From Victivallaceae bacterium (lineage in GTDB: Bacteria; Verrucomicrobiota; Lentisphaeria; Victivallales; Victivallaceae): a DNA stretch of 14,059 nt. The position numbers were made by a program, and so were the translations under genes. The notes below the pieces were generated by a model that did not search any database, was not told where the DNA came from, and was given only the letters and a program-made list of their open reading frames with translations. Shown in pieces: positions 5,242 through 12,434 of the stretch (positions within the stretch are counted from its first letter, which is position 1; the number at the start of each line of letters is the position of its first letter). Location: NCBI GenBank assembly GCA_028717165.1, contig JAQUOK010000021.1:1-14059 (forward strand). The letters are read 5' to 3'.

Positions 5242-7424
5242 AGCTTGTGTGTTTTCCATCTATTATTCGTCAAACCTTCGGATCCTGCGAGAGCTTCAAC
5301 TGACTTTATTCCAATACCGAAAATGCTTGCAATATCTTTCATTTTTATTTTAGGATTAGCCTTTTTAAGTTCAATGAATTTTTCTGCTCTGTTCTTTTTG
5401 ACTACGCTTTTATCAACAATTGATTTACCGTCTTTATCCCTGGCTAAACGTTTCCATAATGATTCTGTCGTAAAAATATCATCTTTGTCCGATTTCAAAT
5501 ATGGTTTTTCTCCCATGAATATCTCAATAGTAGTCGGCTCAGTAAAAGATTCACCATGTCTATTATCCGGGATTGTTAGATCCATCGCTAAAAGATCCTT
5601 CACATCTCTAATTTCTTTTTTTTGGACATGGAGATGTATGTTGACGTCATTGAGGATAAAACTGGTTCCGTAAACTCCGCCTGAGTAATTATTATGATGC
5701 AGTAGCAAAACTGCCAAATTTAGCTCTGTCGTCAGATGATCCAGCCAACCACGCAAGCTGTCCCATGAATTCGCTGTCAAATTACCCCTTGTCATTTTTG
5801 TCAGATGGTCAAGTACCAGCATCCCAACAGGTTCTCCTTCAGGGAAAGCTCCTAATTGAGCATCTCTTATCATATCCTCAATCTGTTCTTGATATTCCCG
5901 TTCATACAGGTTAAAGCCAAAAACAGGTTCAAAGGTTATGCTTTTAGCTTTTGGGCTAGGCTTAAATATTCTTGTAAAGAGGTCCTGACGTTTTTTCCTC
6001 TCAGAGGTGTCCACTTCGCGATCGATAACGTACAAAACTTTCGCGCGTTGTTTTACCACCCAATTGCTGAATAATTTACCTTTAGTTGTTGCCGCATAGC
6101 TGAGAGCCATTGCGAGATAACTTTTCCCGTGTTTTGCTCTAGCGCTAAGAAGCATCAATGAATTTCTTCGAATAGCCGGATAAATGATATAATCCTCCTG
6201 GGATTGTTTTTTTCTTTCTTTTGCAATTATTTGGGCTTGTTGATCCTTAAGGTCTTCAGGGACTTCGATTTTCATATCAAACGCTTCCAATAGCAGCTTC
6301 TCAGGAGACCATACTTTAATGTCTGTATTTTTGTAGTTTAGCTTGTCTTTAATCTCAGGAACGTGGATAAATTGGAGATCGCGTAGTTTTATTTCATTTA
6401 TCTTGCCGTATATTTCTAAAAATTTTGGAACAATTTTTTTCGTAGAATCAGCTTGGTGACAGACCAAGTATACCGCTCTATTTTTAAGCAGTGAAAGATC
6501 AAGCTGGCCAAGCGCATTGACTCCGCCGAACCATGATGCCCAAACCGCAAAACTCTTATTCTCTTTTTCCCAAGTTTTTTTAGAAGTATTCCTGTTTTGG
6601 TGATGTTTTGTCAGGTTTTTAACTACTTCCTCATAGAGTGGCTTATTGGACGAGTCATAAATATGCAGTGTCTGGATAGTCTCCTGGATTAATGTTTTGT
6701 AATATAATCGAACGAATTCCTGCTGTATCTTGCATGCCTGGCTGATTGAGTTCATAATAAATATCGGTACTCCGGGGTTTAATCGAATATAATGTTCGTT
6801 AAATAACTTGTGTTCCACATGCCATGCGATATGGCCGTTAAAACATGGTGCCTCCACTCTGATACCATCTAACTCAATATTCATAAATTCTTCATTAATC
6901 TTGTCGTTATGAAAATTTATTTTAATTACATTTTTAATATGATTATCTATTTTAATATTTTCGAATTTTTTGTAGAGAGGTGTGAAATCATGATTAATTC
7001 CGAAAAGAAAGTTGGCCAATGACGATACACTATCGACATAGCTGGAACCATAACTTTTTCCATTTTTTGAAGCTCCGGAATAAGTCTGCAAAAATGGAGT
7101 GTGAATATCTTTATTGAAACTTAAATGTTGGGTAACTGAGTAGCCTTTACTCATCTTCTTGAACATTTTACCCATTTCGGCTTCAAATTTTTCTTTGTCT
7201 ATGGGGACAGCATCTAAAATCTGATCTGTAAAAATACGGTAAAATTTCGTCCTGTCTTCCTTAAATAACCTTGTTAGCTCGCTTTCAACCAATCCCTGAC
7301 AGACGAAAAAGTATTGTATTAGATCGTTTTCGTGGGGAGTTTCTTTATGTCGTAAAGCGCAATACAGGAAGCTTTGCAACTTGCGTACCTTCCACTGTGG
7401 GTTGATAAAAGACAGTTTATTCAT
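5238..7424 (-). CDS. RepA-like AAA/RecA-fold ATPase, probable replicative helicase of the element
   Basis: A 728-residue protein whose C-terminal half resembles the AAA_25/RepA hexameric helicase group found with plasmid and prophage primases. Walker A is SARAKHGKSYLA (427-438), with Ala428 where the first Gly is usual. Walker B is VGMLVLDHLTK (533-543). A HH pair (576-577) ends strand 4, and a C-terminal helix-turn-helix-like segment lies at 679-718. Residues 296-345 resemble a TOPRIM core of the SWPGGANA...DWSPL..R.VYIWPDND type, but the final acidic DxD has become CHQAD, so a primase active site seems lost. The first 290 residues are not recognised. Only a weak GAAG precedes the ATG. It is convergent with the HTH gene and downstream of an AT-rich region. 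ATPase assignment is good; replication role is inference. Confidence 0.72.
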   Translation of the reverse strand: MNKLSFINPQWKVRKLQSFLYCALRHKETPHENDLIQYFFVCQGLVESELTRLFKEDRTKFYRIFTDQILDAVPIDKEKFEAEMGKMFKKMSKGYSVTQHLSFNKDIHTPFLQTYSGASKNGKSYGSSYVDSVSSLANFLFGINHDFTPLYKKFENIKIDNHIKNVIKINFHNDKINEEFMNIELDGIRVEAPCFNGHIAWHVEHKLFNEHYIRLNPGVPIFIMNSISQACKIQQEFVRLYYKTLIQETIQTLHIYDSSNKPLYEEVVKNLTKHHQNRNTSKKTWEKENKSFAVWASWFGGVNALGQLDLSLLKNRAVYLVCHQADSTKKIVPKFLEIYGKINEIKLRDLQFIHVPEIKDKLNYKNTDIKVWSPEKLLLEAFDMKIEVPEDLKDQQAQIIAKERKKQSQEDYIIYPAIRRNSLMLLSARAKHGKSYLAMALSYAATTKGKLFSNWVVKQRAKVLYVIDREVDTSERKKRQDLFTRIFKPSPKAKSITFEPVFGFNLYEREYQEQIEDMIRDAQLGAFPEGEPVGMLVLDHLTKMTRGNLTANSWDSLRGWLDHLTTELNLAVLLLHHNNYSGGVYGTSFILNDVNIHLHVQKKEIRDVKDLLAMDLTIPDNRHGESFTEPTTIEIFMGEKPYLKSDKDDIFTTESLWKRLARDKDGKSIVDKSVVKKNRAEKFIELKKANPKIKMKDIASIFGIGIKSVEALAGSEGLTNNRWKTHKL

Positions 7425-7659
7425 TATTACTTCAGCTTATATTTTGAGGTTATTAATAACAAAACTATACCATAATATATACAAAAAAACTATATTTTTT
7501 AAAAAATAAATACATATTTTTTATATTTTTTTATAAATATAGCCATATTTTTAAAAATAAATATAATAAAATAATAAAATATACCATATATATTAAAATT
7601 ATGGATTAAATATTAGATTAAGGGCTAAGTAAAATGGACAGGATATTTATTTATAGAAA
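7425..7659. other. AT-rich intergenic region with palindromes, upstream of the RepA-like gene
   Basis: Almost only A and T. It holds two related perfect palindromes, TATTTTTTAAAAAATA (7493-7508) and TATTTTTAAAAATA (7546-7559), each followed by AATA. They are 53 bp apart, roughly five helical turns. It must hold the promoter of the RepA-like gene (minus strand) and could be an origin or regulator-binding region. No gene seen. Confidence 0.35.
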
Positions 7660-7692
7660 CAAGCACACCGGGCATAAAACCCGGTGTGCTTG
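7660..7692 (-). terminator. Terminator hairpin after the integrase gene
   Basis: Perfect 13-bp inverted repeat (CAAGCACACCGGG at 7660-7672 with its complement at 7680-7692) around a 7-nt loop, starting 8 bp beyond the integrase stop. On the minus strand the stem is followed by TTTC and AT-rich sequence, which fits an intrinsic terminator of moderate quality. Confidence 0.75.
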
Positions 7693-7699
7693 CTATATA

Positions 7700-9004
7700 T
7701 TAGCTGTTGTTCTGGAGGATATTTTCGATTTCCTGGACGGCGTCATTTTTATCTTTAAGCCCATTAATAAACGTTAAGGCCTTATTGATTATTTCGCGGT
7801 CGGAAATTGTGTTTCCATTACCGAATAAAGATTGAATGGCTTTCTCCTGAGCCTCTTCTCCGATATGGGTGTAGTGCTTATCAACGATTTCAGAATTGGC
7901 TCCAAGAATGGAAAGAACCACGGCTTTGGGAACTCCAGCTTCTGCACAATGTGAGGCAAAGCTGTGCCTGAGAGAATGAAAACCATACACGGTTACTTTC
8001 TTTTTCCGTCCTGGCACTTCAACAGATGGTTCCAGACCAATCCATTTAATCACCCGCAGCACGTCGATATTGACCAGATTGTTTCCTGTGTTTTTGCCGT
8101 TCTTATCAAGCTGATTATAACGCTTAGCAACGTTCGGGCAAACATAATGATCAACTTTCCACTCCTGAGCTTCTTTCAAAACTTCAAACAATTTCGGAGC
8201 CATAGGGATAGTTACTTCTTTCCCGGTTTTAAACTGTTTCACCCAGATCCGTTTCCTATTCAAATCCACCTTATCCCAGCGCAGCAAAACACAGTCTTTC
8301 AATCTCTGCCCAGTAAACATACCCAAATGATATACGATCCGGATTTCAGGTTTATTCATGACCTTATACTTTGAATCCTCAAGAGCTTCTAGCAGTTTCT
8401 GCTCCTGTTCCTGGGAAAAAGACATACGCCGAACCATATGTTCCTGTTCTTCCCGTTCTTTACGCCGAAGTGATTTTGAAGAAAAAGGATTGTTTTCAGA
8501 ATAATAATCATTGAGAACTTCAAATACTTTTTTGATTCTTCTGACTTTCCGGTTATGGGTATCTACAGCCAAGTCATTGTTTCGGAGATGTTGAGCAAAG
8601 TTTTCCGCGGTATCAGGAGTAACATCATTAATTTCCAGGTCAGATCCGGCGAATTCGATGAATTCATCCCAAGTAGATTTATAAGCCCCTTGTTCACTTA
8701 CAGTAGCCGGAGTCGCTCTGTCAGGATGTTTAGAATAAACTTCCCATGCTGATTTAAGAGGCAATGATTTCTGACGCTTAGCCAGTCCGCGAGCGTGTTT
8801 AACATGTGCAGAAATCATTTCCGTAGTCGTGGATTTTACTACTGGAATTAATTCCTGTGCTTTCTTTAAAGCTTCTTTCTGATTTTTAGTCTTCAAACTG
8901 ACAGCTTTGCGCTGTCCATTAATCTGATACCTGAAATAATAGCTCCCGTTTATCGTCTTTTGATAAACAGTACCAATTTCTAACTTAATAACTTTTCCAG
9001 CCAT
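7700..9004 (-). CDS. Tyrosine recombinase / phage-type integrase
   Basis: Site-specific recombinase that would integrate and excise the element at the tRNA-Ser gene. The ATG at 9002-9004 is preferred because AGGAG (9014-9018) lies 9 nt before it; an ATG at 9008-9010 lies only 3 nt after it. The protein then has 434 residues. An N-terminal beta region (YYFRYQINGQRKAVSLKTK, about 22-40) looks like an arm-binding domain. A helical core-binding domain covers about 80-165. The catalytic domain has Arg234 (FTGQRLKD), Lys259 (QFKTGKEV), His343/Arg346 (HSLRHSFASH) and Tyr378 (KHYTHI). The usual LGH histidine is LGA (Ala369), a less common state. It reads away from the tRNA 3' end, starts 112 bp from it, and has its own terminator. 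Confidence 0.93.
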   Translation of the reverse strand: MAGKVIKLEIGTVYQKTINGSYYFRYQINGQRKAVSLKTKNQKEALKKAQELIPVVKSTTTEMISAHVKHARGLAKRQKSLPLKSAWEVYSKHPDRATPATVSEQGAYKSTWDEFIEFAGSDLEINDVTPDTAENFAQHLRNNDLAVDTHNRKVRRIKKVFEVLNDYYSENNPFSSKSLRRKEREEQEHMVRRMSFSQEQEQKLLEALEDSKYKVMNKPEIRIVYHLGMFTGQRLKDCVLLRWDKVDLNRKRIWVKQFKTGKEVTIPMAPKLFEVLKEAQEWKVDHYVCPNVAKRYNQLDKNGKNTGNNLVNIDVLRVIKWIGLEPSVEVPGRKKKVTVYGFHSLRHSFASHCAEAGVPKAVVLSILGANSEIVDKHYTHIGEEAQEKAIQSLFGNGNTISDREIINKALTFINGLKDKNDAVQEIENILQNNS

Positions 9005-9039
9005 AATCATTAACTCCTTTAAAAGTATCGGATATGGCT

Positions 9040-9067
9040 AATATAATCTGTTTTTAAGCTTTTGAAA
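9040..9067 (-). promoter_or_regulatory. Candidate integrase promoter
   Basis: On the minus strand, TTTCAA (9062-9067) and TATATT (9040-9045) are spaced by 16 bp, about 35 bp before the integrase start. The match to sigma-70 boxes is moderate. It lies directly beside the GGTACT repeats. Confidence 0.3.
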
Positions 9068-9076
9068 GTCGAAAAC

Positions 9077-9092
9077 GGTACTAAATGGTACT
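9077..9092. repeat. Short direct repeats GGTACT, candidate integrase arm or operator sites
   Basis: GGTACT occurs at 9077-9082 and 9087-9092, exactly 10 bp (one helical turn) apart, between the integrase start and the tRNA 3' end. Position and phasing fit arm-type integrase sites or a regulator-binding site over the integrase promoter. The repeat is short and may be chance. Confidence 0.3.
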
Positions 9093-9116
9093 TTTTGAAG
9101 AAAGTTTAGGTTAAAA

Positions 9117-9205
9117 TGGCGGAGGGAGTGGGATTCGAACCCACGGTAGCTTGCGCTACGGCGGTTTTCAAGACCGCTGCCTTAAACCAACTCGACCATC
9201 CCTCC
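9117..9205 (-). tRNA. tRNA-Ser (anticodon UGA), CCA encoded
   Basis: Reads on the minus strand from 9205. The acceptor stem GGAGGGA/TCCCTCC is perfect, the D-arm contains GGTCGAGTTGGTTTAAGGC, and the anticodon stem GCGGT/ACCGC holds the loop CTTGAAA, giving anticodon TGA (9168-9170). The long variable arm GTAGC-GCAA-GCTAC marks it as class II, and the T-arm is GTGGG-TTCGAAT-CCCAC. Discriminator G and genomic CCA end at 9117. It decodes UCA (and other UCN) codons. The intact 3' end beside the integrase suggests that it is the attachment site of the element. Confidence 0.97.
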
Positions 9206-9210
9206 GTTTA

Positions 9211-9370
9211 ATACCAATCCGATCTCATTCATAGGCATTCCGATGGTTCTTTTGAGCCGATTTTTGCCATAAACCCTCGTGCGATACTCTCTATCGCTCT
9301 GCGGTTTACAACCAAAATCCATCTCAAAATCTGCCATCGCCATTATCTATAACTGATCACTCATTGGTAT
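9211..9370. repeat. 160-bp imperfect palindrome with ATACCAAT ends (MITE-like)
   Basis: The two halves are inverted copies centred near 9290. Matching pairs at mirror positions include ATACCAAT/ATTGGTAT (9211-9218 with 9363-9370), CGATGG/CCATCG (9241-9246 with 9334-9339), TTTTGAG/CTCAAAA (9250-9256 with 9323-9329), TAAACC/GGTTTA (9270-9275 with 9303-9308) and GCGATA/TATCGC (9281-9286 with 9292-9297, 5-nt loop). This is too regular for chance. It fits a non-autonomous palindromic insertion, or a long RNA hairpin if transcribed. It begins 5 bp from the 5' end of the tRNA-Ser gene. Confidence 0.8.
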
Positions 9371-9451
9371 AAGAAAACAGAACCCATAATCTGCCTCAAA
9401 AAATACAAAATACAAGTTCTTATTCGTGATTTTATACCTTTTTCGGCAAAT

Positions 9452-9483
9452 AAAAAATCCCCCGCCGATTTTCAGGAGAGGGA
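9452..9483 (-). terminator. Intrinsic terminator of the V-type ATPase operon
   Basis: On the minus strand, TCCCTCTCC pairs with GGCGGGGGA (9475-9483 with 9458-9466, one mismatch and one G-U) around an 8-nt loop, followed directly by TTTTTT (9452-9457). It starts about 28 bp after the K gene stop, so it ends the operon. Confidence 0.85.
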
Positions 9484-9511
9484 CTTTTCAAGTTTCGCAT
9501 CAGCGCTACTG

Positions 9512-9967
9512 TTACAGGATAAGCAGTGAAAATACCATGGCGAAAATCGCGACCGTTTCGATAACCCCCAGTACAGTGAGGTTATTGGCGAAGCCTTTGC
9601 CGGTTTCCGCGAATGAATCACAAGCTCCGGCTCCGGCTTTGCCCTGAAACCAGGCAGATACGCCCATCGCAATTCCGCCGGCAACCCCGACCAGCAGATA
9701 TAAGGGCCAGCGGTCAGGAGCGGTTTCGATATTGCCCTTGATAAAAATCAGCATCAACAGACCGTAAATCGTCTGCGTCAGCGGCGCTCCGGCATAAGCC
9801 AGCAGCAGAAACGGGGCGGGCTTGTTCTGGGCATAACATTTTTTCCAGGCGCCGATCGCCGAACTTCCCGCCAAACCAGTTCCGATCGCCGAACCCATTG
9901 CTGCAAAACCTACCGCCGCATATGCCCCGGCTTCGCCGATTGCCTTTAAAATGATCGTTGAATCCAT
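9512..9967 (-). CDS. ntpK: V/A-type ATPase subunit K (membrane ring proteolipid)
   Basis: Ring subunit that carries the transported ion through the membrane against subunit I. The 151 residues form four membrane helices (about 12-37, 51-77, 87-110, 127-151), a duplicated hairpin as in other bacterial V-type K subunits. The ion-binding carboxylate is Glu137 in LGVIETVAIF. The first hairpin has Thr64-Gln65 (APLTQTIYG) in place of a second carboxylate, and Gln108 lies in WFQGKAGAG. These fit the sodium ligands of Enterococcus hirae NtpK (Thr64, Gln65, Gln110, Glu139), which suggests Na+ coupling; that is inference. GGAG before the ATG, 19 bp after the I gene stop, supports the start. Last gene of the operon, followed by a terminator. 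Confidence 0.93.
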   Translation of the reverse strand: MDSTIILKAIGEAGAYAAVGFAAMGSAIGTGLAGSSAIGAWKKCYAQNKPAPFLLLAYAGAPLTQTIYGLLMLIFIKGNIETAPDRWPLYLLVGVAGGIAMGVSAWFQGKAGAGACDSFAETGKGFANNLTVLGVIETVAIFAMVFSLLIL

Positions 9968-9986
9968 GAGATATTCTCCTTTTTAT

Positions 9987-11777
9987 TTATGATTCTTTTT
10001 TCTTAAATGGTTTAAATTCCATGCCGGCCCAGGTAAGCCCGACGTGATTCGAAAATTCCAGGGTATTCAGGCGCACGCCGTGAACCAGAACGCTCAATAA
10101 ACACAATACCATATTCAATCCTTGTCCGAGTATGATCACCAGTCCGCCCCCAATGACGCACAAGGGAACCAGCCACCAGGAGAGACCGGATATATTGATC
10201 AAACTTCCGCCCATGCCGTTGAAACTACGGGCAATTTCATATCCGGCCAGGCCGACTGCAAACAAGCGGATATACGACAGAATATCAACAAAACTGTTTA
10301 TAATGCTGAACGGGAAATTAAAGGCGTCTCCGACATTTTTCCAGTTAACGTCACAAAAAACGATCAGAAGAAAACCGCCCCCATACAAATAATACATATA
10401 GACCGGGAAAGCTCCGGGATAAACAAGCAGTTTAAGCGTAAGGAAAAAATTGCCGCCCAAAAGCAAAATCCAGCCCAGCTGTCCGAGGGCTTTACGTAAT
10501 TTACCATGGACAACCGCCTGCCAGATATGCCCCATAGCCAAATGGGCTACCGCTATAATAAAGCAAATAAACATTACATTGGCGTTTTTAACTGTCGGAT
10601 CGGCTTCGGTCAGGAACTTTACTCCCGGAGCCGCCAGGCCGAACCAGTTGCCGCTCAGGGCTCCCCAGGTAATTGTGGATACGCTCAACACTGTTCCCAG
10701 GCGCAAAGCCAGCTTCAGCTTTTCGGTCTTCTCCTTGATGAAAATCATTCCGCTCAGGGTTCCGAGCAGGAACAACGAGCCGTATCCGGCGTCGCCGACG
10801 ATTATCCCGAAGAAAATAGTAAAGAAAAACAGCACTCCGATACTGACGTCTATTTCGCGGTAGCCGGGAGAAATGCCGAGGAACTCGAATAAAGGCTGAA
10901 CCATTCTGAAAACTTTCGGCAACGTAATCAGCGTCGGCGCCATATCGTCTTCGCCCGGATCCTCGATCAGCAGCGCCCAGCCGTGTTTCGTTGCGTTTTC
11001 GTTTACTTCCTCCAGGCTGGGTTCAGGAATAAAGCCCTGTATGGAAATAATTTCCGCATGATCCGCCATACTGTCCCGGGCGGAAAGAAATTCCAACCGT
11101 TCCTCCGCTTCATTGCAGTATGCCTCCATGACCGGCAATTGTGAGGCCAGCAGATCAAGTTCCCGGTTGAATTTTGTTTGTTGGATTTTCGCTTTTTCCA
11201 GTTGTTCCTGAACCTGTTTCAGACTTTTGTCGTGCGGCAGGGAAGCCAGCGGCAGATCATCCGTATCAAATTCGGACCGTGACAGGATGACAAAACGGGT
11301 AAGCGCTTTATCCGAACTGATTTCCTCAACCGTCATATCCCGGCGCTTCAGGTACTCTTCATAAACCGGGTGCGGAGCTTCGCAGCAGTAAACCTGGATT
11401 CCGCCTTCTGCCAGTTCCCGGATAATATCGTTCGAGAAATCACCCCACGGACTTAAAGTTTCCTCAAACCGGTAAAGTGTATCGATTTCCTGTTCAACGA
11501 CATTGAGTTTATTCATTTCGTCGGCGACTTTTTCATACAACTGTTCCGGCTGATACTGGTGTTCGGCTGTTTTATGGGTATTTCCGGTACGCGCTTCGAG
11601 GCAGCGTTCGCATTTCTCGGCTTCGGCCAGCAGCGACTGCATATCGGCCCGGTCTTCGGTCTCATTAAGTTTTTCGACTATAATATGCATAACTCCCAAA
11701 TGCCGGAGCTCACGCAAAGTGGTTTCGCGTTCGGAAGCCAGACACAGCAGCGAGACTTTTTTCATCGGTACGATCAT
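9987..11777 (-). CDS. ntpI: V/A-type ATPase subunit I (membrane stator, a-subunit homologue)
   Basis: Stator subunit with the ion half-channels that face the K ring. The 596 residues divide into a cytoplasmic N-terminal half with coiled-coil stretches (about 36-105 and 185-235) and a C-terminal membrane half from about 310 with some seven to eight helices. Family marks are GDAGYG (328-333), SYIRLFAVGLAG (501-512) with the essential Arg504, and VHGVRLNTLEF (565-575). The ATG at 11775-11777 overlaps the D gene stop as ATGA, so translation is coupled, and AGGAGG lies 8 nt upstream. Length is near the usual 600-650. The N-terminal half diverges strongly in this family, so the assignment rests mainly on the membrane half. 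Confidence 0.94.
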   Translation of the reverse strand: MIVPMKKVSLLCLASERETTLRELRHLGVMHIIVEKLNETEDRADMQSLLAEAEKCERCLEARTGNTHKTAEHQYQPEQLYEKVADEMNKLNVVEQEIDTLYRFEETLSPWGDFSNDIIRELAEGGIQVYCCEAPHPVYEEYLKRRDMTVEEISSDKALTRFVILSRSEFDTDDLPLASLPHDKSLKQVQEQLEKAKIQQTKFNRELDLLASQLPVMEAYCNEAEERLEFLSARDSMADHAEIISIQGFIPEPSLEEVNENATKHGWALLIEDPGEDDMAPTLITLPKVFRMVQPLFEFLGISPGYREIDVSIGVLFFFTIFFGIIVGDAGYGSLFLLGTLSGMIFIKEKTEKLKLALRLGTVLSVSTITWGALSGNWFGLAAPGVKFLTEADPTVKNANVMFICFIIAVAHLAMGHIWQAVVHGKLRKALGQLGWILLLGGNFFLTLKLLVYPGAFPVYMYYLYGGGFLLIVFCDVNWKNVGDAFNFPFSIINSFVDILSYIRLFAVGLAGYEIARSFNGMGGSLINISGLSWWLVPLCVIGGGLVIILGQGLNMVLCLLSVLVHGVRLNTLEFSNHVGLTWAGMEFKPFKKKES

Positions 11778-12382
11778 GATTGTGCCTCCTGGGTTTTGCG
11801 TTTAGCTATTTTGGAACGCACTACCCCGGCGGTGTCGATATCACCCAGGTATATCCGGATCTTCCTCATATTTTCCCTGCATTCAGGGATTTTTACTTTC
11901 TCGAAAAGATTTACCCGCTGGGTGGTTGTCCGCAGTTCTTTTGCCAGCAGCCGATACTGTTCTTCGAGAATTTTGTGGGCTTCCTGTTGAGAAATCAGGG
12001 TCTTAAGCATAGTCAGGGCATCATCTATCCAGACGTCTCTTTTGAATAAATCGTATTCCGCAATTTCAAAATCAGCCTTTTCAAAAACCGGAACATTGAT
12101 CCCGGCGATATTGGCAACGCTTTTGTCCACCCCTTTTAGCATCAGCAGCGAAGGCAGCAGTTCCAGTCCTTCCTCATCCCCGAACAAGGCGATCCAGGCG
12201 TTGAGGCTCAGGCGGGTTTTCTCCTGTTCCTCCTCGTTAGCGCGCAGCCGCGCCGAACTGCTGCGCATCTCCAGTTGCAGTTGCTGTTTTTTCAACTGCA
12301 AAGTAGGAAGAAAACGCGAGAACTGCTTGAACGCGTTCTGCTGACTTTTAAGTTCCGTTTTTGTAAGTTTTAATTTCGCCAT
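11774..12382 (-). CDS. ntpD: V/A-type ATPase subunit D (central rotor stalk)
   Basis: Rotor shaft that turns inside the A3B3 head and links it to the K ring. The 202 residues are mainly two long helices at the ends: the N-terminal LKLTKTELKSQQNAFKQFSR matches the family opening (L-LTK-eL...), and residues 135-180 form the return helix with RVNLFEKVKIPECRENMRKI near 157-176. AAGGA 4-5 nt before the ATG (12386-12390) supports the start. It overlaps the I gene by 4 bp. Its distance from the B gene is widened to about 480 bp by the inserted four-helix-bundle gene, so its expression may depend on read-through of that insert. Confidence 0.92.
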   Translation of the reverse strand: MAKLKLTKTELKSQQNAFKQFSRFLPTLQLKKQQLQLEMRSSSARLRANEEEQEKTRLSLNAWIALFGDEEGLELLPSLLMLKGVDKSVANIAGINVPVFEKADFEIAEYDLFKRDVWIDDALTMLKTLISQQEAHKILEEQYRLLAKELRTTTQRVNLFEKVKIPECRENMRKIRIYLGDIDTAGVVRSKIAKRKTQEAQS

Positions 12383-12391
12383 GATTCCTTC

Positions 12392-12410
12392 AAACCGGCT
12401 CTGCCGGTTT
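12392..12410. repeat. Small hairpin between the four-helix-bundle cassette and the D gene
   Basis: AAACCGGC (12392-12399) and GCCGGTTT (12403-12410) form an 8-bp stem with a 3-nt loop just outside the left cassette end and just before the D gene ribosome site. The T-run is better on the + strand, where there is no gene to terminate. It may be an RNA element that influences D translation, or a remnant of the insertion site. Confidence 0.5.
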
Positions 12411-12412
12411 TT

Positions 12413-12426
12413 CGAACATCGAATGA
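12413..12426. repeat. Left terminal inverted repeat of the four-helix-bundle cassette
   Basis: CGAACATCGAATGA is the exact reverse complement of 12822-12835 on the other side of the four-helix-bundle gene. Together they bracket that gene as a cassette. Confidence 0.65.
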
Positions 12427-12434
12427 ATTAAAAA

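Noticed and set aside
1..9000. Second copy of the tRNA-Ser 3' end as a distal attachment site
   Set aside because: I scanned for GGAGGGAGTGGGATTCGAAC and close variants and found none, so no second att site can be claimed within the window.
10122..12344. Plus-strand open frames opposite the ATPase I and D genes
   Set aside because: Antisense by-products. The minus strand holds well-conserved subunits with an ATGA overlap and good ribosome sites.
12392..12410. Hairpin before the D gene as an intrinsic terminator of the four-helix-bundle gene
   Set aside because: On the minus strand the stem is followed by TTTGAAGG rather than a T-run, and terminating there would cut off D, I and K. It is listed only as a hairpin.
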